Shown here piece by piece: positions 8,033 through 16,520 of a stretch of DNA of 52,394 nt. The notes under the pieces are model-generated. The model saw only the letters and a program-made list of their open reading frames with translations. It was not told the DNA's origin and did not search any database. Numbering within the stretch: position 1 is the stretch's first letter; the number at the start of each line of letters is the position of its first letter. The stretch comes from Actinotignum timonense (lineage in GTDB: Bacteria; Actinomycetota; Actinomycetes; Actinomycetales; Actinomycetaceae): assembly GCF_900155575.1 (NCBI RefSeq), contig NZ_LT706966.1, positions 1,770,760-1,823,153 on the forward strand, written 5' to 3'. A program made the translations under genes and the position numbers.

Positions 8033-9640
8033 CTAACCTTTCTTCCAGCGCAGCCTTGCGTACCACACCCATGCTATACCGCCAGCCGCGCCAGCCGCAG
8101 CCAGAAGTCCTTCCCGGTAGTACGGGTAGAAACGCGCCGCCGGGGTGAGACCTTCGTGCAGGGCGACGGTGGTGGTATGCGCTGCTTGCGTCCACGGTTC
8201 GGTGCGTTCACGTACCGCACCATTTGTTTCGACGACGCCGGAAATTCCCACGGTGGAAACCTGGAGCGCAATGCGCTGGTATTCGACTGCCCGGAAACGG
8301 ACCATATCGAATTGCTGGGCGGATTCGGCGCTATCACCGAATGACGCATTATTAGTGGCCACCACATAGAGTTGGGCGCCCTGGCGGATTGCCTCGGATC
8401 CCACATCGCCCAGTGCCACTTCGAAACAAATCGGGGTGGCCAGGCGGACGGTGGCGTTCTGCGCGCCCGTGGCGCCGGTTTCGCCACCGGTGCGGCTCTC
8501 CGCCGGGGCGCGCTCCCCCACCGGAATATCGAGAACCGCCGGTGTGGTGCCGGCCCGCATATCAACGGAGACCAAATCAACGGCGGAGCTGAACTTCCGG
8601 AAGAAATCCCGGTAGGGCATATATTCCCCGAAGGGAACCGGGTGCTGTTTGCTGTAAACAGCGCTTACCTCTCCCCCGGTCTCGGTGGGCAGGTAGACAA
8701 CAAGGTCATTGGTGCGGCTCACTGCCTGCCCGGTGGCATCGCGCTCATAGGCTTGGGTGCCCAGGAGCAGCGGGACGCCCAGGTAAGTGGAGGTTTCACT
8801 CACCAGAGCCCGGGCGCGCGGATGTTCGCGAATATCGTGGTCAGAGGCGGATTCTGGCCATACCACCAGGTCCACATCCTCCGGGTTAATCGCGCGGGTG
8901 GCGGTGCTGAGGTTCTCGGTGACGGTCAGGGCTTGATCCCGGCCCTCCGGGAGGGTGCCCGCCCGCGGGACGCTCCCCTGCGCGTAGCCGATGCGCAGGG
9001 AGCCGGTGGGCGCGGTGGCGGGAAGCGGAAGGGCCCAGGGTAGGGCGAAGATCAGTGCGGCGCTGAGGGCCAGACTCGCACCCGCGAAGAGCCGCCCGCT
9101 GCGCACTCGCATAAGGGCCAGGCTGAGGGCGGCTCCGCAGATGACCACCGCGGCGGAAACCAGCATGGTGGAACCCCAGGGCGCCAGCCGCACCAGCGGG
9201 CTATCTACCTGGGAAAAGGCAAGAGTTCCCCAGGCGATACCACCGAAGGGCCACAGGGAGCGGGCCAGTTCCGCGCCTGCCCACACCAGGGCTGCCGCGG
9301 GGAGGAAGAGGAGCGGGCAGCGGGTCCAGCGGGCCCGGCACATAGCGCTCCAGGTGGCTACCACCAGCCCGGTAAACAGTGCTTGCGAAAAAGCGAGAGC
9401 GAGTTGGGGAATGAGATCCCCGGAGGCTTCCCCGGCCCAGGAAAAATGCAGGGAGAAAAATATACATCCGGAAAGGAGCCCGTATCCGAAGCCGGCGCTG
9501 GGGCGGCAGTGCGCCGCAACGAGAAGAAGGACCGCGATACTCACCGGTGCGAGGATCCCGTAGCTCAGGGGCGGGAAAGCGGCGAAGAGCCCGAGGCCGG
9601 CCAGCATTGCGCCGCACAGCCGCAAGAGAACACCGCTCAC
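8033..9640 (-). CDS. lnt: Apolipoprotein N-acyltransferase
   Basis: A 535-residue membrane enzyme that N-acylates the lipid-modified cysteine of lipoproteins on the outer face of the membrane. The first ~200 residues contain five to six hydrophobic helices. The nitrilase domain follows with the catalytic triad visible as Glu in VVWPES, Lys in YSKQHPVPFGEY and Cys in PICFEV. A final helix near the C-terminus gives the usual fold. The GTG start overlaps the helY stop (GTGA), giving translational coupling. An acidic Gly/Ala insert (about residues 363-390) precedes the Cys. The likely substrates include the riboflavin-binding lipoprotein encoded at 21187-22221. Confidence 0.95.
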   Translation of the reverse strand: MSGVLLRLCGAMLAGLGLFAAFPPLSYGILAPVSIAVLLLVAAHCRPSAGFGYGLLSGCIFFSLHFSWAGEASGDLIPQLALAFSQALFTGLVVATWSAMCRARWTRCPLLFLPAAALVWAGAELARSLWPFGGIAWGTLAFSQVDSPLVRLAPWGSTMLVSAAVVICGAALSLALMRVRSGRLFAGASLALSAALIFALPWALPLPATAPTGSLRIGYAQGSVPRAGTLPEGRDQALTVTENLSTATRAINPEDVDLVVWPESASDHDIREHPRARALVSETSTYLGVPLLLGTQAYERDATGQAVSRTNDLVVYLPTETGGEVSAVYSKQHPVPFGEYMPYRDFFRKFSSAVDLVSVDMRAGTTPAVLDIPVGERAPAESRTGGETGATGAQNATVRLATPICFEVALGDVGSEAIRQGAQLYVVATNNASFGDSAESAQQFDMVRFRAVEYQRIALQVSTVGISGVVETNGAVRERTEPWTQAAHTTTVALHEGLTPAARFYPYYREGLLAAAGAAGGIAWVWYARLRWKKG

Positions 9641-12234
9641 ATGAGCTCCGATCGCCGCATGAGGTCACGGGCTTGGCGTGCGATATCGCTCAGCCAGGTT
9701 CCTTCGGTTGCTACCGTGACCTGCCCGAGGACGTCGATAATACGGCGCGCGGCGGAAATGAAATCCCCGGCGGTCATATGGGCTGATTCCAGGCAGGCTT
9801 CCAGGCCCACTCCCCCGGCCCAGGCCGCGAACACGTCCGCGCAGCCCGCGCTGAGATCCGGGGTGCGGGTAATCCCGTATTGAAGCTCCAGGGATTGCAG
9901 GTACTGGACTTCCGCGCGCGCCACGCGGGCGGTATCAATAAGTCGGGCATCGTGCGGCAGCGCGCTGCCTAGCCGATCATCGACCAAAAACATGGAGACC
10001 CATCCGGCTAGGGCCGGTGCATCCAGGCTGCCCTCGGGTAGTTGCGCCAAACACTGGTACATGAGCAGATCAGCTTCGGTATGTAGCTCGCGTAATTGCG
10101 CGGCGCCCGGGCCCATGCGGATCACGTCGTTATCGCCTTGGAGCACCCCCACTTCGCGTAGGACGGCAGCCGTGGCATCAAATTCCCGCCCGGCCGAATC
10201 GGTGAAGGCCGCGATGCGCTGATCGAGTTCTTCAATGCGGTGGTGCAGCGAGATCCACGTTTGGGCCTCATCGAGGTGAGCGTACAGATGCGGGCAGGAT
10301 GCCACCGGATGCGCGGCGACTTTGGGATCGCGCGGGGTCGCGAAACGCGCCCAGGATGCCAGCAGGTCCCGGTCGATTCCCAGATCGGCACGCCCACCCA
10401 CCAGGTCGAGGATATCTTCGGCGATCTGCTCGCGCACCGCCGGCTTTTTGGTGGACATCCCGAAAGGCACCGTGACCGGGCCAATTTCCCGCATTTCCGA
10501 GGCAAGGGAATCTTCATACAGCCAGGCCAGATCGCCGAACCAATCGATCACGCGCACGCGCTCCGGTGAGGCAGAAAGCACCAGGGCGTAAACGAGATCG
10601 GTGCCAATCGCGTAGGCGTACACATAGCCCTGGCGCACAGCCGCGAAGCTCTTCGCGATGCGCTCCCGATAGCGCCGTTTCGCGGCCTTACGTTCGGCTT
10701 TCGCGGCCCGCCCAGCATTCCCGCGCAGGCGCAGGTAGTCAAGCAGATCACCGCGCGAGCAACTCAAGCGGGTTTCTTCGGTCTCCACCCGGCGTTCAAT
10801 CCGGGCGCGCCGCGCCACCAGGCCGCCCAGTTCCGCATTGCGTTGGAATTGCGCGAAGGAGCGGCCCATCAGATCGCGCGCCGCCGCATAACTCATGCGA
10901 GCCAGCAGATTCGTCACGGTGTTATAGGAGGGCTGGAAAGCAGAGATGAGGGGCTCCACCCGCCCCGAAGCCAGATCGGCCAGATGTTCCGGATCGGTTT
11001 CCGCATCAGCCAGGACCACCCCGTAGCCCACGGTATCGCGCCCGCGCCGCCCGGCCCTCCCGATGAGCTGGGTGTATTCGGTGGCGCTCAGGTCCACAAA
11101 ACCGTGCCCGTCCCAGCGCTGAAGCTCCTCCAGCACCACGGTGCGCACCGGCATATCGATGCCGAGGGCCAGGGTGCCAGTGGCGTAAACAATGCTGAGG
11201 AGCCCGCGTTCCATGAGGCGCTCGGTTAGCTCTTTGATCGCGGGGAAAACCCCGGCGTGGTGGGCCCCGTAGCCGCGCTCCAACGCCGCGGCTGCCCGCT
11301 CAAAATGCACGGCCCGCCGATCCGATTCCGTGAGCGTTTCGCGCAGCGCCGCGATTTCTTGTTTAATTTCCGCGCGCTGGACCTGGGTTGTGAGGACCTC
11401 GTTATGGCGCAGCAGAGCCTCAACCGCTTTATCGCAGCCTTTGCGGGAAAAAATAAATTCGATAGCCGGTAGCATGCCCCGTTCGCCGAGCTTGTCGATA
11501 ATGGCACGGCGCTCGCGATCCGAGACCCGTTTCTTGCGTTCCGCGCTGCGCCGATCCAGCGCATTGACGAGGGCCGGATCGGGCTCGAGGGTATTCGCGC
11601 GGTAGAGCGGGAAGAGTTTGCGCCCCACATTCACGTATTGCGCGAGGGGAACGGGCCGTTTCGTTGATACGACGACGTCTGTTGGCCCGCGCACGGAGCG
11701 CATCCACGCCGCGAGTTCCTCAGTATTGGCCACCGTGGCGGAAAGCGCCGCCAAACGCACATGATCGGGAAGCGACAAAATCGTTTCTTCCCATACCGGC
11801 CCGCGATCAGGATCCGCCAAAAAATGCACTTCGTCCAGGACCGCGTACCCCACGTCAAGGATATCCGGGGATTCGTGCAGCAGCATATTGCGCAGCACTT
11901 CGGTGGTCACCACCAGAATCTGCGCCTCGCGATTAATACTCTGGTCCCCGGTGAGCAGCCCCACCTGTTCCTCGCCGATCTCGCGCGCCAGTTCGGCGTA
12001 TTTTTGGTTGGAGAGCGCTTTTATCGGTGCGGTATAGATACATTTTTTCGACGACGCTAGCGCAAGATACACCGCGTAGTGGGCCACCACTGTTTTCCCC
12101 GAACCGGTAGGTGCGCATACCAGCACATCATGGCCGCGCCCCAGAGCCGCGCAGGCCTCCAGCTGGAAATCATCGAGGTGGATCCCGCGGCTAGCGTAGC
12201 TTTCCCGATAGTCCTCGAGTAGCAGATCCGTCAT
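9637..12234 (-). CDS. helY: HelY-type Ski2/Mtr4-like DEAD/DEAH-box helicase
   Basis: An 865-residue superfamily 2 helicase. Motifs in order: Q-like FQLEA near residue 23, Walker A APTGSGKT near 41-48, DEVH, SAT, GTLALGIDMP and QLIGRAGRRGRD. A C-terminal DSHCT-like helical domain follows. In actinobacteria this family is annotated HelY and lies next to pafBC; an RNA-remodelling role is inferred from homology to Ski2/Mtr4. I chose the ATG at 12234 because it overlaps the pafC stop (ATGA) and follows GGAGGGGGAG. Thirty further in-frame codons upstream lie inside pafC and are Arg-rich. In mycobacteria tatA and tatC lie between pafC and helY; here they are absent. Confidence 0.93.
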   Translation of the reverse strand: MTDLLLEDYRESYASRGIHLDDFQLEACAALGRGHDVLVCAPTGSGKTVVAHYAVYLALASSKKCIYTAPIKALSNQKYAELAREIGEEQVGLLTGDQSINREAQILVVTTEVLRNMLLHESPDILDVGYAVLDEVHFLADPDRGPVWEETILSLPDHVRLAALSATVANTEELAAWMRSVRGPTDVVVSTKRPVPLAQYVNVGRKLFPLYRANTLEPDPALVNALDRRSAERKKRVSDRERRAIIDKLGERGMLPAIEFIFSRKGCDKAVEALLRHNEVLTTQVQRAEIKQEIAALRETLTESDRRAVHFERAAAALERGYGAHHAGVFPAIKELTERLMERGLLSIVYATGTLALGIDMPVRTVVLEELQRWDGHGFVDLSATEYTQLIGRAGRRGRDTVGYGVVLADAETDPEHLADLASGRVEPLISAFQPSYNTVTNLLARMSYAAARDLMGRSFAQFQRNAELGGLVARRARIERRVETEETRLSCSRGDLLDYLRLRGNAGRAAKAERKAAKRRYRERIAKSFAAVRQGYVYAYAIGTDLVYALVLSASPERVRVIDWFGDLAWLYEDSLASEMREIGPVTVPFGMSTKKPAVREQIAEDILDLVGGRADLGIDRDLLASWARFATPRDPKVAAHPVASCPHLYAHLDEAQTWISLHHRIEELDQRIAAFTDSAGREFDATAAVLREVGVLQGDNDVIRMGPGAAQLRELHTEADLLMYQCLAQLPEGSLDAPALAGWVSMFLVDDRLGSALPHDARLIDTARVARAEVQYLQSLELQYGITRTPDLSAGCADVFAAWAGGVGLEACLESAHMTAGDFISAARRIIDVLGQVTVATEGTWLSDIARQARDLMRRSELM

Positions 12235-13487
12235 CGCTCCCCCTCCGGTGTACTTTCCGGTGTATTTTCGCGGCTGGCTAGCATAGCGGCGTCGTCGCCC
12301 TCGTTCGCGCGCAAACGCGCGCAATAATCCGCCACCGCGCGCGCAACTTCCGGTGGTTCTAGGGCGATCACGTCGTCAATTTGCACGAGGAGTGAGACGA
12401 GCCAGGGAAGGGAGCGGGCCCGGACCTCAATAGTGAGCAGCTCCTCGCCAGCGCGCGCATTCGCGGGGCCGCACTCATTCGTGGTGCCATGCTCTTCATT
12501 CGCATCGCCGCGCGTCTTCGCGGCGCTGAGCGCGTTCGCGGTGCTGAGCTCCTCGTTCGCTTCGCGCAGCCGTGCGCCGGGCAGCGTTTCAGCCACCCAG
12601 CGTGAGGCCCCGGTGACGGTGATCCGCACGTCCGTGCCGCTCGGCTCCCAGGTATTCTCCCCGCGGGCACGCTGTGCTTCCTCGTTTTTCTCCACCTCGG
12701 CGAGCGCCCGGCGAGCGGCCGCGCGTTTCGATCTGCTGAGTTTCGTGCCGGGGCGGGCCGCGGTGATGCGATCCAGGCGGAAATGGCGCAGGCCCTGGTC
12801 GGTGAGGGCGCGCAGTAGCGGGGCGTCACCGGCCAGAATGACGAGGGGAATAACGCGTTCGTGCCCGGCCCGCGCGTGCGGACGCGGATCGCTGAGCGCG
12901 CGTTCGTAGCTGAAATCAAGGTAGAGACCGCTCTCAAGTGCGGCGTGCACAGCTTCCATGGTGGCCGCGTCGGCGGCCGGGCGGGTGGGCGGCCAGAGCG
13001 CGCCGTCATATCCGGCTTCGCGCACCGCCTCCCCCAGCGCGGCGCGGGTGGCAGTGAGGGTCGCGGCGGCCGGCCCGGGGGCGGTGACATCCCGGGCGGC
13101 ATCGAGCAGCGCGGCCACCACCATCGCATCATCCAAAGTGAAGGGAATAACCGGGTCGTCGGTCATGGAGCGCAGGTAGACGCGACTCTCCGGCCCGGCC
13201 ACAGTATTCGCCTCCGCCATGTTTTCCGGCAGCTCCGGGGCGCAGGCATCTGCCGCGCTATCGGCCTGCGCCGTACTCCCCGCACAAGCACCGCGTTCGG
13301 GCAGCTCCAATTCGAAGGGGACATCAAAATCAGCGGTTTCGGCCAGATTGGCATCCCAAAGGTAGTCGAGGGTGCGCTTCCAGGAGGGGAACTGGAAATG
13401 AGCGGTGAGCTCGGCCAAAGTGGCGCCCTGGGGGCGTTCATGCAGGTAGATCAGCATGCCGAGGGTGGTGACGATATCGGTACTCAT
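12231..13487 (-). CDS. pafC: WYL-domain transcriptional regulator PafC
   Basis: The second subunit of the PafBC regulator, which in mycobacteria activates DNA-damage genes independently of LexA. The 418-residue protein starts with a helix-turn-helix region (MSTDIVTTLGMLIYLHERPQG), then a WYL-like domain (about 160-260) and a WCX-like C-terminus containing SLPWLVSLLVQIDDVIALEPP. Between WYL and WCX is an Ala/Asn/Glu-rich insert (about 305-345) encoded by degenerate short repeats at 12440-12580. The ATG overlaps the pafB stop by four bases and follows GGAGGAGC. Identification as PafC rather than a generic WYL protein rests on its pairing with pafB and helY. Confidence 0.88.
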   Translation of the reverse strand: MSTDIVTTLGMLIYLHERPQGATLAELTAHFQFPSWKRTLDYLWDANLAETADFDVPFELELPERGACAGSTAQADSAADACAPELPENMAEANTVAGPESRVYLRSMTDDPVIPFTLDDAMVVAALLDAARDVTAPGPAAATLTATRAALGEAVREAGYDGALWPPTRPAADAATMEAVHAALESGLYLDFSYERALSDPRPHARAGHERVIPLVILAGDAPLLRALTDQGLRHFRLDRITAARPGTKLSRSKRAAARRALAEVEKNEEAQRARGENTWEPSGTDVRITVTGASRWVAETLPGARLREANEELSTANALSAAKTRGDANEEHGTTNECGPANARAGEELLTIEVRARSLPWLVSLLVQIDDVIALEPPEVARAVADYCARLRANEGDDAAMLASRENTPESTPEGER

Positions 13488-14536
13488 CGCGCTCCTCCCG
13501 CCTCCGGTCCGGCGGATTCGCCCAGGTTAATGAGGTTGTCCACCCGGCGCTCCCATTCTTCACGCAGTTCGCTGGGTGCAGCCAGGCGCACATCGACCCC
13601 GTAAAAAGCCAGATATTCGAAAATACGATTAAGGCCCACGGTGGAGAATCGGTAGGCCGTCCAGCCCGCGGGGGCCGGTGCGTGTGCGGGAGCTGGCGTA
13701 TCTGCTAGAGCTGGCACATCCGCGAGAGCCGAATCATCCACTGCAGCCGGAGCATCCCCACGGCTGAGTTTCTCCCCGCGGGCGGCAAGGGCGGCCGCGG
13801 CGCCGTCGCGAATATGCAGAATAATATCGACGTCGAAATGCTCCCCGCTGACCTCCCCGCGTGGGAATTCGCAGCGCTCACCCACGCTGAGGGTCCCGGA
13901 AATCACGCGGCTGAGGCGGAAAGTTCGCTCGGCCCAGGGGCCGAAATCCTTACCGCCGCTCTCCCGCGAGCGTGCCAGCCCGGAAACATAGAACATGCCG
14001 TAGTGTTCGGCGAAATTCCACGGCTCCACTTCATAATGTTTGACCAGGTCAGCACCCCGGCGGTAATCGAAGCTGACGCGGCGCCGGTACTGCAAGGCAC
14101 GCGCAACCACCCGTGCTGCCGCGCCGCCCGGAATCCGGACGCGCAGGTGGGTGGGGACTGCGGCGTCGCCGCTTTCCGGAGGTGCGCCCGCAAGAAGTTT
14201 CGCCACCCCCAGGCGCGCCGACTCGCCTTGGGGATCACCCGCCTCGACACTGGAGCGCAGGGCGTGGAGCACCCCGGCCCCGATGCCGGTGACCCGCGCG
14301 AGCACCGGCGCCGCGGAATCGTATGAATAACGCCACCGGTCGTCAAAAATAATGGGATATCCGGCTTCGCGCAGCGCGTCAATATCGCGTTGGAAGGTGC
14401 GCAGATCGATTCCCGCTTCGGCGTAGGCCGGGATGCGCTCCATGAGTTCCGCCGCGGTGAGGAAACTGCCGCGGCGAATCGTGTGGAGGAGCGCGAGCTG
14501 GCGTTCGCGGTGCCGGCGTGTCTCTTTCTGCTTCAC
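13484..14536 (-). CDS. pafB: WYL-domain transcriptional regulator PafB
   Basis: A 350-residue partner of PafC. The N-terminal winged helix (residues 15-75, with LRTFQRDIDALREAGYPI) matches the HTH of WYL regulators. The WYL core contains RRVSFDYRRG and VEPWNFAEHYGMFYVSGL, and the C-terminal WCX part is interrupted by an Ala/Pro linker (ADVPALADTPAPAHAPAPAG). The start is GTG at 14536 with no good RBS; TAGGCT lies exactly six bases upstream, the geometry of a leaderless transcript. It heads pafB-pafC-helY-lnt-ppm, in which every junction overlaps by four bases or is separated by two. No pup, prcBA or pafA is in the window. Confidence 0.88.
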   Translation of the reverse strand: MKQKETRRHRERQLALLHTIRRGSFLTAAELMERIPAYAEAGIDLRTFQRDIDALREAGYPIIFDDRWRYSYDSAAPVLARVTGIGAGVLHALRSSVEAGDPQGESARLGVAKLLAGAPPESGDAAVPTHLRVRIPGGAAARVVARALQYRRRVSFDYRRGADLVKHYEVEPWNFAEHYGMFYVSGLARSRESGGKDFGPWAERTFRLSRVISGTLSVGERCEFPRGEVSGEHFDVDIILHIRDGAAAALAARGEKLSRGDAPAAVDDSALADVPALADTPAPAHAPAPAGWTAYRFSTVGLNRIFEYLAFYGVDVRLAAPSELREEWERRVDNLINLGESAGPEAGGAR

Positions 14537-14542
14537 GTACCC

Positions 14543-14562
14543 AGCCTAGCCGACGGTAGAGT
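14543..14562. promoter_or_regulatory. Back-to-back leaderless promoters of pafB and the DUF3866 gene
   Basis: Only 33 bp separate the two divergent start codons. The minus-strand TAGGCT (14548-14543) ends six bases before the pafB GTG. The plus-strand TAGAGT (14557-14562) ends seven bases before a GTG at 14570. Each -35 would then fall over the other gene's start, so the two promoters probably compete. Confidence 0.5.
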
Positions 14563-14569
14563 TAAAGCC

Positions 14570-15694
14570 GTGATGATGTGGCGCAGAGGGAAAATTATTT
14601 CCCTGGGGAAAACATGGCGCGGGGCGCGCGAAGCCGAGGTCGAGCTTGAGGACGGCAGTCGCGCTCGGGCACTTGCCTATCCCGATCTGGTGGGCGAACC
14701 GGCCGCCGGTGATACCGTGCTGCTCCAGGCGAGTGCCGCCGCGCGCGGGCTGGGCACCGGCGGGTATTTCTTTGTGTGCGCGATTCCGGAGCGGCTCCCC
14801 GCTGACTCCCCCACGCCCGGCCATATCGTCAAGGCCCGCTACACGCCGCTCCAGTACCTCACCCTGGGGGTTGATGAACAGAATTCCCCGTACCACGAGC
14901 TGCTGCGCGAGGCCGATACCATTGCCGGGATGCCGGTGGTGGCTGCGGATTTGCATTCGGCGCTTCCCGCCATTGTTGCCGGGGTGCGTGCGCGCGTGCC
15001 GGGGGCGCGTATTGCGTATGTGATGGACGACGGCGGAGCTCTGCCCGCGTGGTTCTCCCGCACCGCTGCGCAATTGGAGGAGCTTGGCCTTATCCTGGGC
15101 ACGATTTCGTGCGGGCAGGCTTTCGGGGGGAAGCTCGAAGCTGTCACGATCTACACTGCCTTGCTGGCGGCGCGCCTGGTGTGGCGGGCGGATGTGGCTG
15201 TGATGGCGCAAGGTCCGGGGAATTTAGGCACGGATACCCGGTGGGGTTTTTCTGGCACGCGCGTCGGTGAACATCTCAATGCCGCTGATCCCCTGGGGGG
15301 AATCCCGATTGCTGCCTTACGTATGTCGAGTGCGGATCGGCGGGAGCGCCACCTGGGGCTTTCCCATCACAGCGTGACTGCTTTGAGGCGGGTGGCGCGC
15401 TGCCGGGTGAGCTGCCCGGTGCCGGTGCTGGGTGAGGATGCGCTCTCCCGCGCGGTACCCGCCGAGGTAGGCGCGCGGCTGGCCGGGCAGCTGGGGGAAC
15501 TTTTCCAGGCCCCGCACCTGGAGCGGGTAGACGTGGAGGCGGATGCGGTGGCGCGCGCCCTCGCGGACTTCCCGGTACGGCTGTCCACGATGGGGCGCTC
15601 GCTCACCGAAGATCCCCTGAACTTCTTAGCGGCCGGCGCGGCCGGCTACGCGGCTGGGGAGCTGGTGACGCGGGCGCGGGCAGGTGCCTTCTGA
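14570..15694 (+). CDS. DUF3866 family protein
   Basis: A 374-residue soluble protein matching the actinobacterial DUF3866 family, whose function is unknown. It begins MMWRRGKIISLGK with a beta-rich N-terminus. A central region has ARIAYVMDDGGALPAWFS, GQAFGGKLEAVTIYTALL and VAVMAQGPGNLGTDT, a conserved Gly-rich segment that may bind a cofactor or nucleotide (inference). There is no signal peptide or membrane helix. Start choice: GTG at 14570 or ATG at 14573/14576; there is no RBS but a well-placed TAGAGT, so a leaderless message is likely. Its last 15 codons (GYAAGELVTRARAG) are duplicated about 5.45 kb downstream, at the far edge of the lower-GC islet. Confidence 0.88.
   Translation: MMMWRRGKIISLGKTWRGAREAEVELEDGSRARALAYPDLVGEPAAGDTVLLQASAAARGLGTGGYFFVCAIPERLPADSPTPGHIVKARYTPLQYLTLGVDEQNSPYHELLREADTIAGMPVVAADLHSALPAIVAGVRARVPGARIAYVMDDGGALPAWFSRTAAQLEELGLILGTISCGQAFGGKLEAVTIYTALLAARLVWRADVAVMAQGPGNLGTDTRWGFSGTRVGEHLNAADPLGGIPIAALRMSSADRRERHLGLSHHSVTALRRVARCRVSCPVPVLGEDALSRAVPAEVGARLAGQLGELFQAPHLERVDVEADAVARALADFPVRLSTMGRSLTEDPLNFLAAGAAGYAAGELVTRARAGAF
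15640..15679 (+). repeat. Left copy of the direct repeat flanking the islet (3' end of DUF3866 gene)
   Basis: These 40 bp lie inside the last codons of the DUF3866 gene. They match 21093-21132 in the same orientation with four mismatches, including 23 identical bases at 15657-15679 and 21110-21132. The intact gene end is here. Confidence 0.85.
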
Positions 15695-15969
15695 TTCTCA
15701 TACCCTAAATACCACCGTGAAATTTCCCGCTGGATTCACTGGACTGTACAACCAGCCTGCTTACTGGTCGATCCGACGATAAGCCTGGTATCGAATAGCG
15801 AAGAATAGCCGTGCTTGGGGTATGGCACCTGAGTTCCTCTTGACACTTGAGAAGATAGCTAAGAACACCCTACGGATCGCGGGAGTGGACATTGTGGTAT
15901 TGAACACGTCTGAGAATCGGTACGTCATATACGATTGTTGAGACGCAGGACACTAGACCGGAGAAAGAC

Positions 15970-16407
15970 ATGGACACAGTCGGATACGTACTGGCAAAAC
16001 TTGACGACTTGAGCGCCGAAGACGTTATCAAAGCGCACATCCGCAACGCAGAAGCGAATCATGGCCGAACGCTCATCACTATTGATTCTCAAGCTCCAGA
16101 TAAAGAAAACTGGGACAAAATCAAGTACGCCGTGTTTGTCAATCACAGCAAGACAGCTTGTCTCATTGGAATGGTTCACAACCTTGGCAAAAAGCCCGAT
16201 AATACGCCCTCGGGGTGGACTGCGGGCTCTGACCCGCGATATACGCAGCCACAAGAGTGGGAGCCGGACGATATGCCGACATGGTTTGAGTTGGATCTTC
16301 TTGATGAAGCTGATCTCGGGCAATTTGTCGCAGAGTCGGGTAAGCCGCTAGCACAGTCTCTTACGGGTGGCTGCGGGTTGGTATACGCAACGCGCACTAC
16401 ACATTAA
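15970..16407 (+). CDS. Hypothetical protein, orphan gene at the islet edge
   Basis: I do not recognise the family with confidence. The 145-residue acidic protein has no signal peptide or membrane helix. GGAG lies eight bases before the ATG. The central strand KYAVFVNHSKTACLIGMV, the DPRYTQPQEW segment with a following TWFELDLLD, and the closing GGCGLVYATRT recall a small PUA-like (EVE/ASCH-type) fold, but this is only a shape impression. It stands alone, 275 bp after DUF3866, with a strong bidirectional terminator just past its stop. Base composition is clearly lower in GC than DUF3866, in keeping with foreign origin of the islet. Confidence 0.75.
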   Translation: MDTVGYVLAKLDDLSAEDVIKAHIRNAEANHGRTLITIDSQAPDKENWDKIKYAVFVNHSKTACLIGMVHNLGKKPDNTPSGWTAGSDPRYTQPQEWEPDDMPTWFELDLLDEADLGQFVAESGKPLAQSLTGGCGLVYATRTTH

Positions 16408-16415
16408 ACCAAGGC

Positions 16416-16456
16416 GACAAAAGAGAGGGTGGAATTTCGCAGCCCTCTCTTTTGTC
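16416..16456. terminator. Bidirectional terminator between the orphan gene and B1
   Basis: GACAAAAGAGAGGG (16416-16429) pairs perfectly with 16443-16456 around a 13-nt loop. The A-rich and T-rich outer arms provide U-tract-like ends on both strands. It serves the convergent genes ending at 16407 (+) and 16521 (-). Confidence 0.85.
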
Positions 16457-16520
16457 AATTGCCTAACGACAACTGCCTAAGCGCTAGTTTTCCTTAAAAT
16501 AATGCGTTGTCAACCGCAAG

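Noticed and set aside
12235-12324. Thirty-codon upstream extension of helY
   Set aside because: It lies inside pafC, is Arg-rich and unconserved; the ATGA overlap with a strong RBS decides for 12234.
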